The notes: generated by a model not told the origin, from the sequence alone. A DNA stretch of 64,000 nt from Acholoe squamosa (GCA_949317995.1 OX439045.1:47573693-47637692), one strand, 5' to 3'; shown: positions 32,146-43,773, counted from the first letter of the stretch. A program made the numbers and translations.

Positions 32146-34803
32146 CAATAAGAGACTATGGAAACTGTATGGATTCTCATGGCTTGTACTTTGCAGAGTG
32201 GGCCTATTGAGTAAATGTCAATATGAGAATTTATGTTTCACAGAGCAAGTTCCTTTCTTACATGGCATGAAATACATATGAATCAGGAACATAATGATAG
32301 CCAAGTATATGTGATTTAGTGCATACATTAGACATAATAGCTCATTTGTTTTGCCTATGGGACATAGCACTGAATTGGAATTGCATATGTTTTACATGAT
32401 ATCTAAGTATCTGTTTGTCCTGGTTTGATGGGATATGAAGGTTTAATGTCTACTGATCAGCTAGGTCACAGCTGATTAGAGCAAATATACAGGAACTCTT
32501 CATAGGCTGGTTAAAAAACTCTGTATTGAGTGATAATAGGGGCAGATACTTTGTCCAACATTAGCAGGACAGACTGTGTGAGAAGATGTGAGCATGCGTC
32601 AAGATTCGCCAACTCTCACCCACCATGACAGAACTTCATGCACAATGACATTATGTACTATTCTGTGTTTTGATTGGTCCATTTCAAATTTCCCTCCCAT
32701 TCCTTTGTTCTCCTCCTGCTTTCAAAACAGTCAGGCAGAGGCAGCCATGGAGAACAGATCTTGTGGTAGGTGGTCACACAGTTCTAGATTGATTTGACTT
32801 GAAATCCTATGTGATAAGCATTTATACAGTAACACATTGATATTATCTACAATCCCTGAACATCTATCTTGTTGCTGAATTCAGCTATTTGTCTCAACAC
32901 CCCAAATTAATGTAGAACTTTCTATGTGAGCAAGGCTCAGGGAAATTCTGGGGGATTCAGGCTGCCATATGGGAGTGGTCATTGTTTATCAACTTGGATG
33001 TGAGTGGGTGGTCAAAATTAGATTGCTGCTGTTTGTTTATGACCATTTCTTATCATTTCAACAGGCATTCTCAAGACTGATACAAGGATAATTCAACTCA
33101 CACTGCTGACAGAATCTCATAGATCCATTTTCAAGCAAAGTGGGCAACACATGACATGCAGAGGAGAGATATCTTCAATGGGAACCAGCATGAACAGCTG
33201 AATTGATGTTAATAAAGTTATGAAATATCAGAAATCCACAACCACCTGCAACCCCCCCCCCCTGCCTATCCCCCACCCACAAATTAGTCTATGCGTCAAT
33301 ATATGTGATACTGTGTTATGACCCATGTGTCAGTGTGTGTGATAATGTGTGATGACACATGTGTCATCATGTGTCATTGTTGGTGAAGGTTCACACATGT
33401 TGACTCAACTTCACAAATTGGGTTGGGATGTTCACGCATGCGTCACATCTTGTCATGGTCCGTGATCACCCACGCGTCAATTCCTAAGAGCGCATGGGGT
33501 GAGGCGGGCGCAGCATGACAAAAGTTGACACAGATTTGCTGGGAAGGACTGACATGATGCACAAACGTCGTACCGGCCTGGTAGCTGTGCATCCCAAGGT
33601 GCATCTACTCACTAATTTGCATTTGTGCAATCATGGTGACAATGTCACATCTCTTGGGCACATATCACTTTTAAACTTTCTACTTTCTGTGTCTATTTAT
33701 AGTGCATCTTTTGTAGCTCCATGTCGCAGCTGGGGTCACAGTTATATCGATTTTTATTAAAGATACCAGTACCAGTATATTAAAAGGCATGTTACACCCT
33801 AAGCTGTCTATAACCTTTGAGGATTAAGACCCAAAATGCAGTGCTGACATTAAAGTATACTGCATATTCGGCAGTGCTGCATTGGAACATCTTTAGTTTA
33901 ATGTGCGTATTGGTATATACCTTTATACGAGTCTTCTTTCTCCCTTGTCTATTCACAATGCTGAGCATGGTCACGGACCTGAAATGGCATGGTGCATGAG
34001 TGCAGCACCGCCAGTGCCACTGGTGTGTACCATTGTTGCATTCATGTACCGGTACATGAATGCATCATTAGGGAGAGTTCATAGTAATTTATATACGAGC
34101 ACCAATAATGAAGGTGGTGAGTTTTCGTGCAGATGCGCCAAAATTATTTATGTCCCCTAGACAATAGTCAATTTTTTTGTGTGCCCCCCTCCCTGGTGAG
34201 AGAGGCGCTGGAAAATTCAGCTAAAACTCGAGACTGTGTATAGACCATGACACCAACAAGAGGAACCCTATGTTTGTAAAGGACCCCTGGAATCTACCTA
34301 AACTTATCTTGGTGTCACTGCAAACGAATTACATGACATATATATGCATATTCAATGATCTGATGGTCATTCATTCATAAAGGTATCTGGTGTATAATAT
34401 TGAATTAAACTACCCCTGCTCCCTATGGGGTGCCTATAGACCATATGTAGTTATGGTCAGCTTAGGGTAGAGGGTAGCCTAGGGTGTGTTGTTTGACCCC
34501 CATATAAGCTGACGGTCTGGCCAGAAATAGTTTGGCTAGTACAAATACAATGCAGGTCCATTACTAGGAAGGTGTCAGGTAGAGCTATGCAGCTATGTGT
34601 GACAGATGAACCTGTAGACTTCCATCACCTGCCTTCCCCCGGACACTTAGTAACGCGCCTCAAGCACGCAAAATCATGGCATGCGCTAAGGCATCTTTGT
34701 ATACACAAACAAAATTACCGATTCACGGCTGACTGACAGCCGTGAGTCACTGATGGACGGTGTAGGGACAGTATCCTAAGCCCTCCCTGGCCTTCTAGTT
34801 CTA
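32146..34803. other. No gene recognised; motif-rich spacer
   Basis: Contains further GTGTCA/TGACAC strings (for example the palindromic ATGACACATGTGTCAT near 33352) and a GCATCATG-type repeat near 33990-34070. No exon is supported. Confidence 0.4.
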
Positions 34804-35025
34804 CCGTAAATTCTCTCATATAAGCCGCATCCCTGGTATAAGCCGCCCCCTGAGTTAAGAGGAAGACACAGGGCACATCTAAGAGCTGAACATTGATGCT
34901 TTAGTACTGTTCTATAGAATCAATTACCCCCCTATAAGCCGCACCCTCAATTTGGGCAGATTCTATAGGCCTTTTTTTTATTTGGATTCTGGTATAAGCC
35001 ACTGCTTATATGAGAGAATTTATGG
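34804..35025. repeat. MITE, CCGTAAATTCTCTCATATAAG ends, TA duplication
   Basis: The ends CCGTAAATTCTCTCATATAA and a near-complement (TTATATGAGAGAATTTATGG) are flanked by TA. The interior repeats TATAAGCCGC-like strings. A second copy is at 36727-36949, a decayed one near 44965-45117, and an isolated end is near 35833-35853. Confidence 0.8.
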
Positions 35026-36115
35026 TATTAGAGCTTGGAGTATGATTATTTGGTTCACAATTAATCCCAAATATTTTAAATTTCACTGTCAGTGTCACTG
35101 CACATGGGCAGCTAACGGGGCCCAATTTCCCGTTATTCTGCTTGATAGTATGGCTGAAGGGGGGGGGGTCCAGCCAGGTGTTACATTATTTTTTAGGGGG
35201 GTGTTGGTTCAGTGTGACAAAGTGTGACAGGGGGTGGGGGTGGGGTTGAAAATGGCCAAAAAAGGTGACATGATTTATGGACGACCCCAAAGCGGGGTCA
35301 AAATAAATTTACCTGTTTTAAAAAATTGTTCCATCTTAGGCTAAGATTACCGGTAGGGCTACAGTAGGGCCTATTGCTTAGGGCCAGGGCCCATGTGGGG
35401 GGGGGGGGGGGTTGTTTAGATATATGGGGGGGGGTAGGGTCATTGTGAAAAAGATCCCCTTGGTGGGCGGGAGGGGGGGGGGGGGCAAAACCCAATACCC
35501 GGAAAACCTTCACACTGGCCCACTGGGGGTAGTTGGATCGGCACCCAACTCCTAAACGTACACTGGTATAGTGGCAATAGGGTCTCTCTGTGACTAACCT
35601 GGGGGGGGGGGGGTCAACACTTTAATATAAGTTATAGGTCTAACAATCTTTAATGATATGATTCTATTAGGCAGGGTGTCCGACAGACCCCTTTGAAAAA
35701 GTAGGACTGAAAATTTTCAAAAAGTAGGACGAAAGTAGGAAAATATAAGAAAAAGTAGGACATATGTAGAATAAACAATGCATGTGTAACAAAACTATTT
35801 ATCCTCAGAATTGAAAGGCTTATACATGTTCTACCGTAAATTCTCTCATATAATAATAGGATAATATTCCAGAACATATTTAAATAGTGCTCAGTTTGTA
35901 CCTGTATCATTTGTATGAAAACATGATATACAGTGGTTTCATGAAGGCATTTACTGTGAGTCTGCTACGTCAAAATGATGTACAGTGGCCATGTTGGAGC
36001 ACAATGTGTGAAATAAAACAGTAAATTGTTTCTTTGTCATAAATTGTTGCCAATGTATTGGGATTACTGATCCCAGATTGAGATTGAGAAATTGGCTAGT
36101 TGTTTCGGCACACTA
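35026..36115. other. No gene; G-rich and AAGTAGGA-rich repeats
   Basis: Several runs of ten or more G occur between 35160 and 35620. From 35675 to 35760 a GGTGTCCGACA end is followed by AAGTAGGAC repeats like those at 45150-45240 and 52300-52333. No coding sequence is supported. Confidence 0.45.
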
Positions 36116-36348
36116 CCATAATCTCCCGCGTAGAAGACGCGCTGCGCGTATAAGATGCACCCCAAACTTAGCACATGCAATTTCGCGTATAAGACGCACA
36201 TTTTAAGGCTGAAATTTGTAAGATTAGTACATTTCTATAGTAAAATTACCCCTCGTATAAGACGCACCCCCAACTTGAGAGAAAGCTATAAGACGCCCCA
36301 GCATTTTGTTTGGCCTAGAGGACGCGTCTTATACGCGGGAGTTTACGG
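36116..36348. repeat. MITE, CGTATAAGACGC type, TA duplication
   Basis: The ends CCATAATCTCCCGCGTAGAA and a near-complement ending GGGAGTTTACGG are flanked by TA. The interior is built of CGTATAAGACGCACC-like repeats. It is related to the elements at 1001-1291 and 50733-51017. Confidence 0.75.
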
Positions 36349-36726
36349 TAACAGGTGAAACTTGTAATGATAAGTCTATGGCAAAAGTTTTGCCTCAGCA
36401 AGATCTGTGAGGTACTAATTTTGTGAAACCCCTCTATAGAACTTACTTAAGACACAAAGTTTTTGTACAACGTATTCATGTACTACACAGAGGGTATGTC
36501 ACAATATCACTCTATATGTGGACCGCTGTCTATCACTCTCTCTGTGGTGACCCCTCCTCTCCATCTGACTGAAATTCCCCATCTATTTGAACCTGTGAAT
36601 GCCTGCACATCCAAACCATCAGATCCACAACCTTCACTCCATAAAACTACTATCCACAGGTCGCCGATTGACCCATTACTATAGCTCAATTCATACCCTA
36701 TAACCATTTTAATCCAATCCCCACTA

Positions 36727-36949
36727 CCGTAAATTCTCTCGTATAACCCTCATCCCTGGTATAAGCCGCACCCTGAGTTTGAAAGGAGGCTATGAGGCAC
36801 AACTGGGGCTTGAAAATTGATAGTTTAGTACTGTTCTATGGTATAAAAAAACCTCATATAACCCACACCCTGACTTTGGGCCAATCCTATAAGCCTAATT
36901 TTGATTTGGATTCTGGTATAAGCAGCGGCTTATACAAGAGAATTTATGG
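36727..36949. repeat. MITE, CCGTAAATTCTCTC type, second copy
   Basis: The ends CCGTAAATTCTCTCGTATAA and ACAAGAGAATTTATGG are flanked by TA. The internal GTATAAGCCGCACCCTGAG segment matches the copy at 34804-35025. Confidence 0.78.
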
Positions 36950-37728
36950 TACTCTAGACTTTTGCCTTGTAAAGGCAAAAGAGGCTTTGTGAAAGTTTGA
37001 AAAACTATGGTTTCTATTCTCTAGTATTATATTATCTATATATATATGAAGACTACACTTGAAAATTACAGTAAGGAATATAATAATACAAATAAAACCT
37101 ATAACAAACAGAAGTCTAATCGTATATATAAATAATTTTCTAATCAATGGAGACATTTCTAGCACAAAATAAGGCTAGGAAACCTTTTGGAGAATACACA
37201 ATACAAGTTGGACTAAATGAACTTTAAGAGGACCTGGTAGTCTCTTATCATATTAGACAAGTTGCTTGCAGGCTGCCTGTCTAGTCTTTCTGCAGAGTCT
37301 AATCTTTCAGTATCCATTGTTCTTGCTTTAACTTGTATTCTAATAATAACTTGAGTAGCAGGAGGCAGTACTGGTACTTAAAACAAGTAAAAGAATACAG
37401 GTGGGATTTTTCAGACCCATGAGGGAGTGAGGGGAAAATTTTGTTTTTGGAAAAGATTTTTATTTGTCACGAACATCGCAAGTGGGGATGGCGTGAATTT
37501 GTCATTGCGTTCTAGGATGCAGTGATTGAAATACTAGATTCTTGTGCTAATAGACAAAAAAGAATTTTTTTTTAGAACTCAAGAAAAAAATTTTCCCATT
37601 CTCAAAATAATTCCACCAGGCCTCTGGACAGGAAACAAACATCTCATTATTAAATTTCAGTCTGTTATTTAAAAGGATTTCAAAAAGTTTACAGGTGCTA
37701 TTCATGCATTGTTATATTCCTCTCAGGG
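36950..37728. other. No gene recognised
   Basis: AT-rich sequence without recognised features. The 3' side adjoins the old LINE-B fragment on the minus strand. Confidence 0.4.
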
Positions 37729-38161
37729 TTATCGCGGTCACCTTTTTTGTGGAGTGGACTGATAATACCCTCTGCCCAGTGACGGGGAAAGTTGTCAGTC
37801 AGAAGGATATACAGTTGAAAATAACATGTAGGACATCCACTAAATTTTCTCCACCATGTTTTAGAAATTCAGAGGGAATTCCATCAGTACCAACAGCTTT
37901 GTTGGTCTTAATTCGTCTAATAGCATACTTGATCTCCTGCTGTGTAAAAGGAGAGTCCAATAGAGATTCCACAGTCTCATCCAGTATGTCTGAGTCATAT
38001 TTAAAATAATATTTGCATACTGTATTTTCTAGATTTGTCATGTAATTATAGTTAAAATATTCAGTATTTGGGGGGGGGGGTCTGCTGAAGTTCAAAACAG
38101 TTCACAAATTTAACGAGGGGTATATCATTGTGACTAGGCTTCTGCTTATAGTTGCCCCAGG
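37729..38161 (-). pseudogene. LINE-B reverse transcriptase fragment (downstream part)
   Basis: On the minus strand the frame continues from the FWKTWGNY at 44445-44500. It goes through KQKPSHNDIPLVKFVNCFEL, a C-run, SPFTQQEIKYAIRRIKTNKA, VGTDGIPSEFLK and, after a frame change, HWAEGIISPLHKKGDRDNP. These are the linker and first RT motifs of a non-LTR retrotransposon. It stops near 37729. The clade is not clear to me. Confidence 0.8.
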
Positions 38162-38749
38162 TAGGTAGGTAGGTAAGTAGTTGTTTTACGCCATTTCGAC
38201 AGCTAGGGTCATATCCATGGCGGTCAAACATGTTTTAGGGAACTATTTTAGTTAAGTTTTATACTCAAATAGTAATGGTTTAAGTCATTGTTTTAAGAAG
38301 AAGGAAATAGAGAATAACATAAAAAAGGATTGAAGACTGAAGATTTTTTTTGTTTGTTTGTTTGTTTAGTTTTACGTCCGGGGGCCATCGAGGAACTCAG
38401 ACATTCAAGAATTTTAAACTATTCAATAGTAATGGTAGGCTGCGGGCCTACCTCGGGTTTGCGTATATGAGTGGGTGTGTGTGTGTGTGCGCGCGTGCAT
38501 ATATTTATGAGTCTGCTTGTAGCAGTAGGACACGGCTCGTAGTGGTGAAATACCACTCGTGGCTCAAGGCCCCTCTTTATCGTGCTGCCTCACGCAGGTA
38601 ACATGTCGCAAACTGTAGACACATCACCCGGTCGGTCACATTATCCTGACACCGACGGACCAGCCTTTTTTTTTTTTTTCTTTTTTTTCTTTTTTCCTGT
38701 GGTATAAAGTAGTAATGTGTTTTTCAATAACATACATTTTGAAAGGTAA

Positions 38750-41700
38750 TTAGATAAGGGTGTAAAGGCCAGCTTCCTTGAGGAAAGCTGTAATGCGATC
38801 AGGTCTGATGGTGTTAAAAAGGTCGCTTAGACTACCTGCTTGGTAGAAGCGTTGTCTAATAGGTGTAAAATCAGTGCATTCCAAGAGGAGGTGTTTAATA
38901 GTGAGATCTTCATCACATGCTATGCATGCTGGAGCGTTTTCTCCTTTGAGGAGATGGGAGTGGGTCAATCTGGAGTGTCCAATACGACAGCGTGATATGA
39001 CTGTTTGATCTTTTCTATTTGAAGGAATGTGATGTCTTTTCTCCTTGACAGACTTGCAAATCGAGAACAGTTTATTATTGGGATTTTCATCCCATTGTGT
39101 TTGCCACAGGTCCTCAGTGTATTTCTTGATTACTGGTTTGAAGTCTGATGATGGTAAAGGGCATGGTTGTTGCGGGTAATCAAGTGCATGTCTAGCCAAT
39201 TTATCGGCATCCTCATTGCCCTTGATGCCCACATGGCCAGGGAGCCAACAGAACCGGATGTCATATCCGGCCTGTTTGAACCCGATGAGGCCTTTCAGTA
39301 TCTTCACTATTACTGGATGGTCGAGATTGGTATTGTGCAGGTCTTCTAAGCATGATTTTGAGTCACTGAATACAATAAACTGTTTCCCTAGGGACTCTTT
39401 TATGCGCTTTAATGCAAGGAATATAGCACAGCCTTCCGCAGTGAAAATGGAGCTATGGTTTGGCAGGCGAGCAGCTACTCTTCTACCAGCTCCAACTGCA
39501 GCAGCTGCCACTTTTTCTTGAACCTTTGAGCTGTCTGTGTAGAAAGGTACATGATGAGGGAAGCTATAGCGTATTTCTGCATATCTGGTATGGTATTCAA
39601 TTGGCGAAGTTCCGGTTTTTGTGGTCACGGCTAGGCTGAAGTCTACATGTGGGGACATCAGCTGCCAGGGTGGTATTTCTGGGATATGGGTTGGACTCAA
39701 CATTGTCAAGTCCACTTCTAGTTGTGTTAGGTGTGTTCGTATTCGCACACCGAGAGGTTTGGCAATTCTTGGTCTATCATTGTACAGCTGATTGTTTTCA
39801 GGTTCAAAGACACACTTGTAGGCTGGGTTAGAACGATTTGTCTTCAGTCGGGTTGCATACTGTAATGAGAGTCTTGTGCGCCTAAGTTCTAGTGATGGTT
39901 CATTGCTCTCAACATACAGACTTTCATATGGGGAGGTCCTGAAAGCTCCAAGTGCCAAACGTAAACCTTGACGGTGTACTGGGTCAAGCATTTGGATGCT
40001 AGATGGTGTTGCCGAACCGTATACTTGGCAGCCATAATCAAGTTTTGATCGTATAAGTGCTCTATATAGCTGGAGTAGAACAGTAGTGTCTGAGCCCCAA
40101 TCTGTGTTGGCCAAAGCCTTCAGCAGATCAAGGGCCTTAGTACACCTGGCCTTAAGGTCTGTCATGTGTGGTACAAAGTTCAAACGTTTGTCAAATAGCA
40201 TGCCCAGGAACCTGGTCTGTTCTACCACAGTGATTGGGTTCCCGTCTAATGTGAGAGCAGGATCTGGGTGAAGTTTTCTATGCTGGCAGAAGTGCACAGC
40301 AACTGTTTTTGATTGGGAAAACTTAAAACCATTTTTGTTTGACCAGTCTCGGATGTTATTGAGGCAGAGTTGAAGCTGCCGTTCTATTGTGTGCATGTGT
40401 TTGGCCTTGTAGCATATGAGGAGGTCATCCACATACAAACTACATGGCATGTCTCGTTGAATTGCCTTCACAACACTGTTAAATTTGATGTTGAACAGAG
40501 TGACTGAGAGTATACTTCCTTGTGGAACACCCAGTTCTTGTTTGTGTTCCAAGGATAGGTATGTTCCCATTCGCACCTTAAAACGTCTGTCAGCCATAAA
40601 GTTTGAAATAAAAATGGGCAGGCGTCCACGGAAACCCATTTCATACAGGTCTCTCATGATGCCATGTTTCCATGCCATGTCGTACGCCTTTTCTAGGTCA
40701 AAGAAAACAGCGACGACATGTTCTTTTCTAACAAAGGCATCTCTGATATAGGCTTCGAGGTTGACTAGGTTATCAAGGGTGCTCCGACCTCTTCTGAACC
40801 CACTCTGGCGGTCAGAGATCGCATGGTTCTTCTCAAGAACCCACACTAGTCTGTCGTTAATCATTCGTTCCATGGTCTTACATAAGCAGCTTGTCAATGC
40901 TATTGGTCTATAGTTTGTTGGTTTTGTATGATCTTTGCCAGGTTTTGGGATGGGTATTACTGTGGATTCTTGCCATGATGTTGGCAGGTCGCCACTTTCC
41001 CATATTTGATTAAACAGTTCTAAGAGTACTTCTTGTGAGGATACAGGTAATTGTTTTAAAAATTCATAATGTATTTTATCTGGTCCTACTGCAGTGTTGT
41101 GAGACCTCCGTAGAGATTTCCTTAGTTCCTGCATTGTGAACTGTTGATTGTACTTCTCAAGGTTGGTTGAATGGAATTTCAGACGCTTTCTTTCTTCTTT
41201 CACTTTGGTGTTGAGGAAAGGTTGGCTACAGTTTTGAGAGGATGAGTAGTACTCAAACGTTTCAGCTAGTTTGTTGGCTATGTCCATAGGACTAGTCAAC
41301 AGCTGATTCCCATTGACAAGATGTTGGACTCTAGACCCGGCACTTCTGCCTTTTATTTTGCGGACCATTGACCAGATCTTGCCAATGGGTGTACGTGAAG
41401 AAATACTAGATACGTACTTCTTCCAACATGCACTCTTTGCTTCACTTACGATGCGACGAGCCTGCGCCCGTTTGATTTTAAAATTTGCCAGGTTTTCAGC
41501 TGTAGGGTTGGAACTGAATTTGCGCAAAGCCTTTTTGCGTGCCTTGATGGCGTTCTTGCAGTTATTGTCAAACCAGGGGTTTCTTGGACGTTTTGGTGAT
41601 GTTGATGTTTTTGGTACAGTCTTTTCTGCTATAGAGTGTAGTGTGCTAGTGAAACTTTCAATTGTGACCTGGGTATTGAGTTTGTCCTGGCACAATGATT

Positions 41701-42418
41701 GGAATGTGTTCCAGTCAGCTTTGTTCAATTTCCAATTGGGTTCTCTTTTTCCAATATTGGGCTCTTGTAATTGTAAAAGGATGGGGAAGTGGTCACTTCC
41801 ATGGAGGTCATCCAAGACTTTCCATGAGAAGTCTGGGAGGAGGGACGGATCAGCTATTGATAGGTCTATGGCGCTGTATGTACCATGTCCCGGATGAAGA
41901 TAAGTATTTGAGCCATCATTTAGAAGACCCAAAGAGTTTTGAGCTAGGTAATTCTCTATGGTGCGTCCTATAGCATCAGTTGAAGTTCCACCCCATATGG
42001 GGTTATGCCGATTCACGTCCCCTAGGATCATAAATGGGGTTGGGAGTTGGTTCGTCAGTTGGACGAAATCTTGCAGAGTGACAGGTGATCTTGGTGGGAT
42101 ATAAAGGGAGACAAGAGTAAAGGTTTTATCTAGAGTAATTGTAACGGCAGTTGCTTGGAGGTTTGTAGTGAGAGGTAGTGGGCTATGTAAGACATCATAA
42201 CGGACCAAGATTGAGGTGCCACCAGTGGCTCTATCACCATCTGGCCCGAGCGTGTTATAGGTTTTGAAGTTTTTAAGTGATATAACATCTGTGTCCTTTA
42301 GATAGGTTTCTTGTAGGCAAAATGCTAGTGAGTTAAATTGTTGGCATAATATTTTGAGTTCATTGAAGTTGGCTCGAAAGCCACGACAGTTCCACTGAAT
42401 GATTCCTCCACTTATCAT
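38750..42418 (-). CDS. LINE ORF2: endonuclease, reverse transcriptase, RNase H
   Basis: A 1222-residue intact ORF. Residues about 1-215 form an EEP-type endonuclease (QWNCRGF, QET at 36-38, GDVNRHN, SDHFP). The reverse transcriptase spans about 450-740 (FFDLEKAYD, GVPQGSILS, catalytic YVDD at 662-665). The RNase H domain has the four acidic residues D962, E995, D1019 and D1070/1072. A C-terminal CxxC...HLLLEC motif follows. The protein makes the DNA copy at a nicked target site. RNase H plus EEP endonuclease suits the I/Nimb-like group; the clade is inferred. Its ATG overlaps the ORF1 stop. Antisense ORFs across this region are shadows. Confidence 0.92.
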   Translation of the reverse strand: MISGGIIQWNCRGFRANFNELKILCQQFNSLAFCLQETYLKDTDVISLKNFKTYNTLGPDGDRATGGTSILVRYDVLHSPLPLTTNLQATAVTITLDKTFTLVSLYIPPRSPVTLQDFVQLTNQLPTPFMILGDVNRHNPIWGGTSTDAIGRTIENYLAQNSLGLLNDGSNTYLHPGHGTYSAIDLSIADPSLLPDFSWKVLDDLHGSDHFPILLQLQEPNIGKREPNWKLNKADWNTFQSLCQDKLNTQVTIESFTSTLHSIAEKTVPKTSTSPKRPRNPWFDNNCKNAIKARKKALRKFSSNPTAENLANFKIKRAQARRIVSEAKSACWKKYVSSISSRTPIGKIWSMVRKIKGRSAGSRVQHLVNGNQLLTSPMDIANKLAETFEYYSSSQNCSQPFLNTKVKEERKRLKFHSTNLEKYNQQFTMQELRKSLRRSHNTAVGPDKIHYEFLKQLPVSSQEVLLELFNQIWESGDLPTSWQESTVIPIPKPGKDHTKPTNYRPIALTSCLCKTMERMINDRLVWVLEKNHAISDRQSGFRRGRSTLDNLVNLEAYIRDAFVRKEHVVAVFFDLEKAYDMAWKHGIMRDLYEMGFRGRLPIFISNFMADRRFKVRMGTYLSLEHKQELGVPQGSILSVTLFNIKFNSVVKAIQRDMPCSLYVDDLLICYKAKHMHTIERQLQLCLNNIRDWSNKNGFKFSQSKTVAVHFCQHRKLHPDPALTLDGNPITVVEQTRFLGMLFDKRLNFVPHMTDLKARCTKALDLLKALANTDWGSDTTVLLQLYRALIRSKLDYGCQVYGSATPSSIQMLDPVHRQGLRLALGAFRTSPYESLYVESNEPSLELRRTRLSLQYATRLKTNRSNPAYKCVFEPENNQLYNDRPRIAKPLGVRIRTHLTQLEVDLTMLSPTHIPEIPPWQLMSPHVDFSLAVTTKTGTSPIEYHTRYAEIRYSFPHHVPFYTDSSKVQEKVAAAAVGAGRRVAARLPNHSSIFTAEGCAIFLALKRIKESLGKQFIVFSDSKSCLEDLHNTNLDHPVIVKILKGLIGFKQAGYDIRFCWLPGHVGIKGNEDADKLARHALDYPQQPCPLPSSDFKPVIKKYTEDLWQTQWDENPNNKLFSICKSVKEKRHHIPSNRKDQTVISRCRIGHSRLTHSHLLKGENAPACIACDEDLTIKHLLLECTDFTPIRQRFYQAGSLSDLFNTIRPDRITAFLKEAGLYTLI

Positions 42419-43773
42419 ACCGGGTGGTGGATAGGGGAGGGAGGTCTATTAGGACCTTTAGGTGATGAGGAGCAGCGGACTGGGCCACTCTCTTCCATAT
42501 CTATTTCTAGTGAGTTGAATCTGTTCTGGGTAGGGCAGGTGCGATCACCCGATTGGGGTGGTTGGCCACTGCTACTACGCTGGGGCTTGTTTGCTTTCTG
42601 ACTATTGCTTCTGCTGGCTCTGTTTCCTTTGTTTGTTTGATTTCTGTTTGTTTGCTGGTCATTCTTTGGTGCGGTTTTACTACCAGTTGTCTTCTGTGGG
42701 TTTGATCTTGGTTTCTCTGAATCAGTGACGACTCCAACTGAACTGCTTGTTGTAGCTTGCGCCTTGATTTTACAGTTGTGGGTCTCGTCGGTCTGAATTT
42801 CTACCGATGTAAACTTTTTCTTAGTCGTATACCAGGTTGGTGTCGGTGGGTTCAAAGCCTCAACCAACTTCCTCGCCTCAGGGTAGGAGATGTTGTTCTC
42901 AGCTTTTTTTGTTTGAACTTCCTTTTCTTTTTTCCATACTGGGCAGGACTTTGATATGGCCAAATGGTCGCCCTGGCAATTGGCACATTTTGCCTGGTTT
43001 TGACAGGTAGTGTTGTCATGACCATTTTGGCCACATCGAAAGCAGATGGGTTCCAGGCGACAAGAGTTCTTTCCATGTCCGAATTTCTGGCACTGGTAAC
43101 AGCGCAGAGGATCCGGAATGTACAGGTTTACTTTCACGATCAGGTAGCCAATTTTAAGCCTTTGTGGAGGTTTGGGTACATCAAAGGTCATAAGGTACGT
43201 GTTGGTATTTACTAGTCCGTCATCAGTCTTCCTTTTGAAGCGTTTGACTGCAGTGACACCTTCAGACGCCAGCTCTTTCAAGATCTCTTCCTCTTCCATA
43301 CCCTCAAGGTCTCTAGTGCGGATGATACCCTTACTTGAGTTGAGGGAACGGTGGGGGTGGGAATTGATGTTTATACCAGCGAATTGCTTTGGTTTGAGGA
43401 GGTTGGAAGAGTGTGCACGAGTGCCACACTCGATCAGAAGCTGATTGTTCTTGGTTTTCTTTATCGAAATGACTTGGCCGGCTATCCCCTGTAGGCCTTT
43501 CTGGATGGCAAAAGGGGACAGCTTAGTCAAGGGTGTGTCTGGACTGGTAGATTCCAGGATCACAAATTTTGGCCAGTTCGAGGTCATTTGTTGGGTTAGT
43601 CGAGGTTCGTCGTCCGAGTCGTTGTCCGTTGCTGGTTTCCTTCTTTTCAATGGTTGGTTAGTTTTTTGGGGTGTAAGTTGATTATCCATAGTTAATAATC
43701 CAAGTATTTCATCATTCTCGCTCCCCACCCGCTTATGTTGGAGCCCCAATTTGGTTGATGTGTATTCACACAC
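42415..43773 (-). CDS. LINE ORF1: nucleic-acid-binding protein with three zinc knuckles
   Basis: A 452-residue ORF with three successive cysteine-rich knuckles: CYQCQKFGHGKNSC starting at residue 225, then CFRCGQNGHDNTTC, then CANCQGDHLAISKSC. A low-complexity basic C-terminus rich in Asn, Gln, Lys and Ser follows. Such proteins package the LINE RNA. It sits immediately upstream of ORF2, with stop and start codons overlapping in ATGA. An in-frame Met at about residue 28 is an alternative start. Confidence 0.88.
   Translation of the reverse strand: MCEYTSTKLGLQHKRVGSENDEILGLLTMDNQLTPQKTNQPLKRRKPATDNDSDDEPRLTQQMTSNWPKFVILESTSPDTPLTKLSPFAIQKGLQGIAGQVISIKKTKNNQLLIECGTRAHSSNLLKPKQFAGININSHPHRSLNSSKGIIRTRDLEGMEEEEILKELASEGVTAVKRFKRKTDDGLVNTNTYLMTFDVPKPPQRLKIGYLIVKVNLYIPDPLRCYQCQKFGHGKNSCRLEPICFRCGQNGHDNTTCQNQAKCANCQGDHLAISKSCPVWKKEKEVQTKKAENNISYPEARKLVEALNPPTPTWYTTKKKFTSVEIQTDETHNCKIKAQATTSSSVGVVTDSEKPRSNPQKTTGSKTAPKNDQQTNRNQTNKGNRASRSNSQKANKPQRSSSGQPPQSGDRTCPTQNRFNSLEIDMEESGPVRCSSSPKGPNRPPSPIHHPV

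Noticed and set aside
35150..35620. G-runs as possible regulatory quadruplexes
   Set aside because: The runs occur in repeat-like sequence with no gene nearby, so no regulatory role can be argued from the sequence.
39167..43681. Several plus-strand ORFs up to 194 codons
   Set aside because: They lie antisense within the intact LINE ORF1 and ORF2 and have no independent motifs.
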